Origin: Caldilineales bacterium
GTDB taxonomy: Bacteria; Chloroflexota; Anaerolineae; J102
NCBI GenBank assembly: GCA_026417535.1
Contig: JAOADB010000007.1
Span: 1 to 33,941 of the forward strand
Length of the DNA: 33,941 nt
Reading direction: 5' to 3'
The notes under the pieces are model-generated. The model did no database searches. It saw only the letters and a program-made list of their open reading frames with translations, and was not told where the DNA came from. Positions 27,434-33,941 of this stretch are shown in pieces; position 1 is the first letter of the stretch; every line of letters starts with the position of its first letter. Made by a program: the position numbers and the translations under genes.

Positions 27434-27946
27434 TCACTGTGCAACGCCTGGTCCCTGCCACTGCGTCTCGGCGGCGCCTCGCAGCTCGGCCAGGACGGCG
27501 GCCGCGGCTTGGGGCACGGCGGCCAGCACGGCCGGCGTGGGTGTCTCGCCGAAATCGGTCACGTTGCTCACGGCCACGGCGATGATGACGATGTCCTCCG
27601 GCAGCTTCAGCCCCAGGCGACGGCCCGCAGCCAGCGCCGTGGGCAGGGTGGCGTCGTGGGCCGAGGCGAGATGCTGCGGCGGCCGGATCGCCTCCAGGTC
27701 GGCGAGGGTCAGCCGCCGCACCGCACCCGGCGGCAGCTCTGCGTCGGTCCAGGCGTCGATCAGGATGGCCCGGTCGCAGCCGACCATCAGCTCCATCAGC
27801 CGCAGGCCGCCCACGCCGGCTTCGACAACCTCGACGTTGGGCACGGGATGCGCGGCCAGGGCGTCCTGCACCGCCCGCGCCGTGAGCACGCCGACGCCGT
27901 CGTCGGTGAGCAGCGGATTGCCCAAGCCGATCACCAGGGTCGCCAT
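27434..27946 (-). CDS. Hydrogenase maturation protease
   Basis: MATLVIGLGNPLLTDDGVGVLTARAV, VEAGVGGLRLMELMVGCDRAILIDA. Confidence 0.93.
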   Translation of the reverse strand: MATLVIGLGNPLLTDDGVGVLTARAVQDALAAHPVPNVEVVEAGVGGLRLMELMVGCDRAILIDAWTDAELPPGAVRRLTLADLEAIRPPQHLASAHDATLPTALAAGRRLGLKLPEDIVIIAVAVSNVTDFGETPTPAVLAAVPQAAAAVLAELRGAAETQWQGPGVAQ

Positions 27947-27961
27947 AGTCGTCTCGGCGCC

Positions 27962-29446
27962 TCAGCGGCGCAAATGGGCCACCACCCGACCCTCGGCATC
28001 GCGCACCGTCACCTCCAGCGGCATCTGGCCGGGCAGCGAGTGGGTGGCGCACGACATGCAGGGGTCGTAGTTGCGGAAGGCCATCTCGATCCGGTTCAGC
28101 AGACCGTCGGTGATGACCGTGCCGTTGCGGATGAGCGACTGCGCCGCCTTCTTGACGGACATGGCCATGGCCGCGTAGTTGTTCGTAGTGCCGACGATCA
28201 GGTTCACCTTGGTCAGGATCCCCCTGGCGTCGGTGCGGTAGTGGTGCGTCAGCGTCCCGCGCGGGGCCTCGACGCAGCCGATGCCCTCGTCCGGCGTCGT
28301 GTTCACCACCGGCCGCACGTCGGGATCGAGGACGTCGGGGTCCATGGCCAGCTCCAGCATCCGCTCGGCCGCAAACAGCAGCTCGATCAGCCGCGCCCAA
28401 TGGGTGGCCAGCCGGTAGTGCACGGGCTGATAGCGGCCGTTGGGCAGGCGCTTGCTGCCCAGGGTCTCGTAGAAGGCCTCGAAGGCCTCCTGCGCCCGCG
28501 GGGTGGCCATGCGGTCCGACACGTTGAGCCGGGCCAGGGGCGTGGCGCAATAGACGCCGCTGTCGGGCCCGTCCACAAAGCCCTTCCAGCCCACCTGCTT
28601 GAGGTAGGGGAACTTGAGGTAGGTCCACGGCTCTACCCGCTCGGCCACGTGTTGGGCGTAGTCGCGGGGATGATACTTGACCAGCTCGCGGCCATCCGGG
28701 TCCACGACGCGGATCATCCCGTCGTAGAAGTTCACGCAGTTGTTGGCGTCCACCATGCCCATCGAGTAGGTGCGATGGGTGTAGGCGTCGGAGAGGATCA
28801 TCTCCACGTAGGCCGGGTTGCTCAGCACCACGTCCTTGAAGAGCTGCAGGCTGAAGAGGGCGAAGTCCACGTTTTGGCGGGCGATGGCCTCGATCTCGGC
28901 TCGCTCGGCGTCGGTGAGGGCACGGCTCCAGCCGCCCGGCAGCCCGGCCACGGGGTGCACCTTGCGGCCGCCCATGAGCTGGATGACGTGGTGGTTGCGC
29001 GCACGCATGGCAATGACCTGGCGGCCGATCTCTACGCCCACCTTGTGGATGACGCCCAGGATGTTGCGCTCGGCCTTGGGCGCGTCCGGCCCCACCACGA
29101 AATCGGGGCCGCCCAGGGCGTAGAAGTGGGTGGTGTGGTCGGCGCAGTAGAAGGCCATGTAGAACAGCTCGCGCAGCTTTTTCACGGCCGGCGACGGCTC
29201 CACGTGGTAGAGCATATCCAGCGCCTTGGTGGCGGCCATGTGGTGCGCCTCCGGGCACACGCCGCAGATGCGGTTGGTGATGTTGGGCATCTCCTCGGCC
29301 GGCCGTCCTACGCAGAACTGCTCGAACCCGCGCAGCTCCGGGATCTGGAAGTAGGCATTGGCCACGTTGCCCTGTTCGTCCAGGAAAATCTCGATTTTAC
29401 CGTGGCCCTCGAGACGGGTGATGGGGTCTATGCTGATCCGTTTCAT
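27962..29446 (-). CDS. mvhA: [NiFe] hydrogenase large subunit, group 3 (MvhA-like)
   Basis: DPITRLEGHGKIEI, RICGVCPEAHHMA (L1), DPCMSCATH (L2). Confidence 0.93.
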   Translation of the reverse strand: MKRISIDPITRLEGHGKIEIFLDEQGNVANAYFQIPELRGFEQFCVGRPAEEMPNITNRICGVCPEAHHMAATKALDMLYHVEPSPAVKKLRELFYMAFYCADHTTHFYALGGPDFVVGPDAPKAERNILGVIHKVGVEIGRQVIAMRARNHHVIQLMGGRKVHPVAGLPGGWSRALTDAERAEIEAIARQNVDFALFSLQLFKDVVLSNPAYVEMILSDAYTHRTYSMGMVDANNCVNFYDGMIRVVDPDGRELVKYHPRDYAQHVAERVEPWTYLKFPYLKQVGWKGFVDGPDSGVYCATPLARLNVSDRMATPRAQEAFEAFYETLGSKRLPNGRYQPVHYRLATHWARLIELLFAAERMLELAMDPDVLDPDVRPVVNTTPDEGIGCVEAPRGTLTHHYRTDARGILTKVNLIVGTTNNYAAMAMSVKKAAQSLIRNGTVITDGLLNRIEMAFRNYDPCMSCATHSLPGQMPLEVTVRDAEGRVVAHLRR

Positions 29447-29461
29447 GGGAGCGCTCCGTTA

Positions 29462-29517
29462 CCGGTGATCGGTGACCGCCTACCAGTAACCAGTAACCAG
29501 TAACCAGTTACCAGTAA
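29462..29517 (+). repeat. Period-7 array (ccggtga-tcggtga-ccgccta-ccagtaa x3-ccagtta-ccagtaa) between mvhG and mvhA
   Basis: Eight consecutive 7-mers; the periodicity continues into the mvhG stop codon. Confidence 0.9.
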
Positions 29518-29521
29518 CTAA

Positions 29522-30544
29522 CTACTGGTTATCGGCCACCCTGGCTCGATGCAGCAGCGAGTGCGCCATGCTGAAGTAGTAGAACAGCCCGGCCGGGTCC
29601 GGAATGGTGCTGACGGCGTCTTGGACCCGTCGCGCCAGCTCCTCCTCGTTGTCGCCCGGCTTGCCGGTCACGTCAATCACCGAGGCCAGGGCGGTGAGGA
29701 TCCGAGCGCCCTGGTCTACCACGCCGGGCAGAGGGCCATAGCAGCCGCGGCAGCCCATGCCCACCCGCGGGCACAACGCGCCGCATCCGCACACCGTGGC
29801 CGGCCCTAGGCACACCAGCCCCTGCTCCAGCAGGCACAGGCCCGGCTTGGGCACGATTTCATACGGCCGGTAGAAGCGGGGGATGGTCTTCTCGTGCCGC
29901 GCCAGCGGGCACTCCTCGCATACGGCCACCTGGCCGGCGCCCAGGATCGTCCCCTTGGGCGGCAGAGGCGCGCCCTCCGTCAGCGCCGCCACCACGGTCT
30001 GCAACACCGCCCAGATCTGGTGCGACTCCGGCGGGCAGCCGGGCACGTAGTAGTCCACGTCCACCACCTGGTCCAGGGTTTTGACCGTGTGGTAAAAGGC
30101 CGGCAGCGTCAGCTCCCCTTCGGGTGCAGGCGTGGTCGTCTGCGGCAACACGCCGCTGGGGTTGTCCAGCGAAGGGTTGTCGAGATAGACCGTGCGTAGG
30201 ACGGCCTGCCGCGAGGTCAGGTTGGCCAGGGCCGGGATGCACCCCTCGTAAGCGCACGAGCCGAAGGCCACCAGGATTTTCGACTTGCGCCGCAGCAGGT
30301 GGGCCATGTGCTCGTTCTCCGACGAGCGGATGGCGCCGTTGAACAGACAGAGGTCAATGTAGCCGTCGGGATAGCCCTCGACGTCGCTCACCTTGAAGTC
30401 GGCGATACAAGGGAAGAAAGCCAGGTCGAAGACCTGGTCCACGGTCAGGATGTGCTCGCCGATGTTGAGGGTGGCGATCTCACAACCGCCGCATGAGGCG
30501 GCCCAGTACATGGCCAGCTTGGGTTTGGCGCCGTTGGTGCTCAT
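29522..30544 (-). CDS. mvhG: [NiFe] hydrogenase small subunit (MvhG-like)
   Basis: MYWAASCGGCEIATLNI, GSCAYEGCIP, VPGCPPESHQIW, Cys-rich C-terminus CGCGALCPRVGMGCRGCYGPLPG. Confidence 0.93.
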   Translation of the reverse strand: MSTNGAKPKLAMYWAASCGGCEIATLNIGEHILTVDQVFDLAFFPCIADFKVSDVEGYPDGYIDLCLFNGAIRSSENEHMAHLLRRKSKILVAFGSCAYEGCIPALANLTSRQAVLRTVYLDNPSLDNPSGVLPQTTTPAPEGELTLPAFYHTVKTLDQVVDVDYYVPGCPPESHQIWAVLQTVVAALTEGAPLPPKGTILGAGQVAVCEECPLARHEKTIPRFYRPYEIVPKPGLCLLEQGLVCLGPATVCGCGALCPRVGMGCRGCYGPLPGVVDQGARILTALASVIDVTGKPGDNEEELARRVQDAVSTIPDPAGLFYYFSMAHSLLHRARVADNQ

Positions 30545-31059
30545 GGCTTCGCCTCCTCAGGAACGACGGGAGCGGTCTCGGCGGCGGCCGCCGGGCCGTG
30601 GCCGTTGCGTGAGGCCGCGGGCTCGGCGCCGTCCGCAGCGATGGCCGGCCAGTTCAGCGGTCCCAGGCGGCGGACATCTTCCACCATGCGGGTCACCTCC
30701 TCGGCAAAGCGGGCGCCTTCGGCCGCGCTGGCCCACACCAGCCGCACCCGCTCCGGTTCGATGCCCATCTGCGTCAGCATGGCCCGCAGCAGGTAGTAGC
30801 GCCGCATGGCCTTGTAGTTCTGCTCCAGATAGTGGCACTCGCCCGGATGGCAGCCCGTGATCAGCACGCCGTCGGCGCCGTTGGCCAGCGCCTTGAGCAC
30901 GAAGGTCGGGTCCAGCCGGCCAGAGCACATCAGCCGGATCAGCCGCACGTTGGGCGGATATTTCATCCGCGAGGTGCCGGCCAGGTCGGCCGCGCGGTAG
31001 CTGCACCAGTTGCAGGTAAAGCCGATGATCAACGGCTCAAAGCGTTCGCTCTCGCTCAT
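30541..31059 (-). CDS. mvhD: Hydrogenase iron-sulfur subunit (MvhD/FlpD-like)
   Basis: IIGFTCNWCSYRAADLAGTSRMKYPPNVRLIRLMCSGRLDP, ADGVLITGCHPGECHY; start moved to 31059; ATGA overlap with mvhG. Confidence 0.94.
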   Translation of the reverse strand: MSESERFEPLIIGFTCNWCSYRAADLAGTSRMKYPPNVRLIRLMCSGRLDPTFVLKALANGADGVLITGCHPGECHYLEQNYKAMRRYYLLRAMLTQMGIEPERVRLVWASAAEGARFAEEVTRMVEDVRRLGPLNWPAIAADGAEPAASRNGHGPAAAAETAPVVPEEAKP

Positions 31060-31072
31060 CGTTGACCTCCTT

Positions 31073-33139
31073 TTAGGACAGCGCCGGCTCCAGCATCCGC
31101 ACGGCCGCACCCCTGGGCGCGCCGCTGAAATCGAGCATCAGCAAGCCCTCGATCTGGGCGAAGACCTGCTCGTTGCTGAACTGCGTGCCGGTGATGGCGC
31201 CCGCCGGACAAGCCGCCACGCAGGTGCCGCAGCCTTGACACAGGGCCGGGTTGATCTCGGTCACGCCCAGGTCCTCGCGGAAGCTGATGGCGTTGAAGGG
31301 GCAGAGGTTGTTGCAGATGCGGCAGCCGGAGCAGCGTTCGGCGATGACGCTGGCCCGCACCGGCTCCAGCGCCAGATGGCCCTGGTGGATGCGGCCGATG
31401 ACCCGGGCCGCCGCGGCCGCGCCCTGGGCTACCGTGGCGGGGATGTCCTTGGGCCCCTGCGCGCAGCCGGCAATGAAGATGCCTTCGGTCATGGTCGCCA
31501 CCGGGTCCAGCTTGGGATGCTTTTCGATGAACCAGCCGTTGGCGCTGCAGGCGATGCCGAACTTGTGGGCCACCTCCTGGGCGTCGCGCCGCGGCTCCAG
31601 CGCGGCCGAGAGGATCACCATGTCCACCGGGATGCGGCGCTGGCGGCCGATGAGGGTGTCCTCCACCTGGACGATGATCTTGCCCTCTTCGCCGGGATGG
31701 CGGGCTGCGTCGGTCACCTCGGCCACCCGTCCGCGCACGAAGTGCACCCCTTCGGCCAGGACCTTCTGATAGAACTCGTCGTAGTCCTTGAAGGGCGTGC
31801 GCATGTCAATGTAGAAGTTGTACACCTCGGCCCCGGTGCGCTCCTTGACCAGATGGGCGAACTTCAGGCTTTGCATGCAGCAGATGACCGAGCAGTAGCT
31901 GTTGTACTTGCTGTCGCGGCTGCCCACGCAGTGGATGATGCCCACGGTCTTGGGCTTGGTCACGCCGTCCCGCAGCACCACCTCGCCGCCCGTCGGCCCG
32001 GCCGCGTTGCACAGCCGCTCGAACTCCAGGCTGGTGTAGACGTTGGCCAGCCGGCCATAGCCGTACTGCGGGATGCGCCGGCAGTCGAACAGCTCGTAGC
32101 CTGTGGCCAGGATGATGTTGCCCACCTCCACCTGGATGATCTCGTCCTTCTGCTCGAAGTTGATGGACTTGGGCTGGGTGGGGCAGAAAATCTGGCAGGC
32201 CTTGCACTTGCCCCGCTGGAAGTAGGTGCAGTGCTCGGTGTCAATCACCGGGTACTTGGGCACCGCCTGCGGGAAGGAGCGGTAGACAGCCTTACGATAG
32301 CCCAGGCCGGCCTCGAAGACCTCGTCCACCACCCGCACCGGGCACTTCTCGATGCACAGCCCGCAGCCGGTGCAGGTCTCGGCGTTGACATAGCGGGCCT
32401 TCTTGCGGATGGTCACCAGGAAGCTGCCCACGTAGCCGTCCACCCGTTCCACCTCGCTGTAGGTAAGGAGGGTGATGTTGGGATGGCTGCCCACGGCCAC
32501 CATCTTGGGCGTCAGGATACAGGCGGCGCAGTCCAGGGTGGGGAAGGTCTTGTCGAACTGGGCCATGTGGCCGCCGATGGACGGCTCCCGCTCGACCAGG
32601 ATGACAGGATAGCCGCTGTCGGCGATCTCCAGCGCGGCCTGGATGCCGGCGATGCCGCCGCCCACCACCAGCGTCGTGGGGTTGATGGGCACGATCAGCG
32701 GCTCCAACGGCTCGTGCCAGGCCACTCGCTCGACCCCGCCGGCGATCAGGGCCTTGGCCTTGGCCGTGGCCAGGTCGCGGTCGGTGTGCACCCACGAGAC
32801 CTGCTCGCGGATGGAGACCATCTCGCACAGGTAGGGGTTGAGGCCGGCGCGCTGGCAGGCGGTGCGGAAGGTGGCCTCGTGCAGGTGGGGCGAACAGGCC
32901 GCCACCACCACCCGCGTCAGCCCCTGCTCCTTGATGTCGGCCTCGATCAGCTCCTGGCCCAGGTTCGAGCACATGAACTGGTAATCGCGGGCGATGACCA
33001 CCCCGTCCTCGGCCAGCTCGCGGCCCGCCCATTGGGCCACGTCCTTCACGTCAACCACACCGGCGATGTTGCTGCCGCAGTGACACACGTACACGCCGAT
33101 GCGCTCTTGCGATTTGGGAGATGAAGGCGCCGTGCTCAT
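31073..33139 (-). CDS. hdrA: Heterodisulfide reductase subunit A-like protein
   Basis: IGVYVCHCGSNIAGVVDV, VVGGGIAGIQAALEIADSGYPVILVEREPSIGGHMAQFDKTFPTLDCAACI, two ferredoxin-type Cys clusters. Confidence 0.96.
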   Translation of the reverse strand: MSTAPSSPKSQERIGVYVCHCGSNIAGVVDVKDVAQWAGRELAEDGVVIARDYQFMCSNLGQELIEADIKEQGLTRVVVAACSPHLHEATFRTACQRAGLNPYLCEMVSIREQVSWVHTDRDLATAKAKALIAGGVERVAWHEPLEPLIVPINPTTLVVGGGIAGIQAALEIADSGYPVILVEREPSIGGHMAQFDKTFPTLDCAACILTPKMVAVGSHPNITLLTYSEVERVDGYVGSFLVTIRKKARYVNAETCTGCGLCIEKCPVRVVDEVFEAGLGYRKAVYRSFPQAVPKYPVIDTEHCTYFQRGKCKACQIFCPTQPKSINFEQKDEIIQVEVGNIILATGYELFDCRRIPQYGYGRLANVYTSLEFERLCNAAGPTGGEVVLRDGVTKPKTVGIIHCVGSRDSKYNSYCSVICCMQSLKFAHLVKERTGAEVYNFYIDMRTPFKDYDEFYQKVLAEGVHFVRGRVAEVTDAARHPGEEGKIIVQVEDTLIGRQRRIPVDMVILSAALEPRRDAQEVAHKFGIACSANGWFIEKHPKLDPVATMTEGIFIAGCAQGPKDIPATVAQGAAAAARVIGRIHQGHLALEPVRASVIAERCSGCRICNNLCPFNAISFREDLGVTEINPALCQGCGTCVAACPAGAITGTQFSNEQVFAQIEGLLMLDFSGAPRGAAVRMLEPALS

Positions 33140-33157
33140 AGGGTTCCTCCGTGGGGG

Positions 33158-33922
33158 TTAGCGCTCTGCGGGCATGGCCGGCATGGGCAGCGCCTCTTTG
33201 GGTGGGCGCTCCTTTTTCTCCGGCGGCGGCGGCTCGGCGCCGATCTTAGCCAGCGCCGGCCCGGCGTCCACGAACTCTTTGCCGAAGCCCAGGATTTCCG
33301 GCGGCAGCCCAAAGGCCAGGCCCATCAGCTGGGTGAAGTAGAGCACGGGGATGCGGTAGTCGGTGCCGAAGCGCCGGTTGACCTGCTCCTGGTAGCCGTC
33401 CAGGTTGAGCTGGCACATGGGACACAGGGTCACGATCATGTCGGCCCCGTAGTCGGCGGCGTTCTTGAGCAGGCGGCGGATCAGCTCCAGGGCCGTCTCC
33501 TCGCTGATCTGGGTCATGTGGCCGCCGCAGCAGTGGGTCTTGACCGGGAAGTCCACCACCTTGGCGCCCAGCACCCGCAGAAGGCGGTCGAGGCTGGTGG
33601 GGTATTCGGGATTATCGAAGGGCTGCTGCAACGTGGGCCGCACGATCAGACAGCCGTAGTAGGGTGCCACGCGCAGGTTGTACAGAGGCTTGACCACCTT
33701 GGCGGCCACGGCCTCGTAGCCTACGTCCTCGACGATGATGTGAAGCAGGTGCCGCACCTGCACACTGCCCGGCTTATAGTGCAAGCCGCCCGCAGCCAAT
33801 GCTTCGTTCACCAGTCGGGCCAGCCGGGGATCCTCGGCCATGTACTTGTCGGTCTTGGCTAGGTTCAGGAAGCAGGCGCTGCACGGCGCCACCAGCCGGG
33901 GCTTGCCGTTGAGCTGCTGTTG
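33158..33922 (-). CDS. hdrB: Heterodisulfide reductase subunit B-like protein, N-terminus truncated by contig edge
   Basis: CSACFLN, YYGC...HCCGGHMTQ...LCPMCQLNLDGYQ CCG-domain motif; ORF-track start MYKRQ is adapter-derived. Confidence 0.9.
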   Translation of the reverse strand, partial: QQQLNGKPRLVAPCSACFLNLAKTDKYMAEDPRLARLVNEALAAGGLHYKPGSVQVRHLLHIIVEDVGYEAVAAKVVKPLYNLRVAPYYGCLIVRPTLQQPFDNPEYPTSLDRLLRVLGAKVVDFPVKTHCCGGHMTQISEETALELIRRLLKNAADYGADMIVTLCPMCQLNLDGYQEQVNRRFGTDYRIPVLYFTQLMGLAFGLPPEILGFGKEFVDAGPALAKIGAEPPPPEKKERPPKEALPMPAMPAER

Positions 33923-33941
33923 CTGTCTCTTATACACATCT
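33923..33941 (-). other. Nextera/Tn5 mosaic-end adapter (library artefact)
   Basis: Exact CTGTCTCTTATACACATCT at the contig end. Confidence 0.97.

Noticed and set aside
26805-29258. 817-aa minus-strand ORF in the track (MPGGAPHGRHQGAGYALPRGA...)
   Set aside because: Its N-terminal two thirds is an out-of-frame reading of mvhA and the protease gene that happens to stay open in GC-rich DNA; only the last ~167 aa (cNMP protein) is real.
27509-29503. 664-aa plus-strand ORF antisense to mvhA/protease
   Set aside because: Antisense codon-bias artefact; the C-terminal PVTSNQ comes from the heptamer array.
31010-33124. 704-aa plus-strand ORF antisense to hdrA
   Set aside because: Exactly antisense to a confident HdrA; long antisense ORFs are expected from GC-rich codon bias, and the protein has no recognisable domain.
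1-33941. Inverted 19-bp termini interpreted as a Tn5-like composite transposon
   Set aside because: Sequence is the exact Nextera adapter, there is no transposase, and contents are housekeeping genes; a library artefact is far more likely.
1-33941. tRNA/rRNA genes
   Set aside because: No convincing tRNA cloverleaf (e.g. GGTTCGAATC-type T-arm in context) or rRNA sequence was found by reading; tRNAscan-SE would settle it.

Overview
The window reads as one complete, GC-rich metagenomic-type contig, probably from a Chloroflexota/Anaerolineae-like bacterium (inferred from gene content and style, not proven). It is capped at both ends by the 19-nt Nextera/Tn5 mosaic-end adapter (1-19 and 33923-33941), so the edge ORFs are chimeric. 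Main content: (i) a minus-strand operon SCP2-like protein > Fe-alcohol dehydrogenase > tungsten-type aldehyde ferredoxin oxidoreductase > patatin; (ii) isoprenoid genes (polyprenyl synthase, type 2 IPP isomerase); (iii) secD-secF; (iv) secreted PA14, VCBS/BACON and beta-propeller-like proteins; (v) a sirtuin and a CDP-alcohol phosphatidyltransferase; (vi) an ECF sigma factor translationally coupled to a DUF5667/DUF5666-like membrane protein; (vii) ffh, rpsP, khpA, rimM, and a LysM-L,D-transpeptidase; (viii) a minus-strand Hdr-Mvh type gene set (hdrB partial > hdrA > mvhD > mvhG > mvhA > maturation protease > cNMP-binding protein). The least explained signal is a set of intergenic arrays with 7-nt (some ~10-nt) periodicity, often folding into hairpins, that repeatedly start at or inside stop codons. 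There is also a two-copy GC-rich foldback element.
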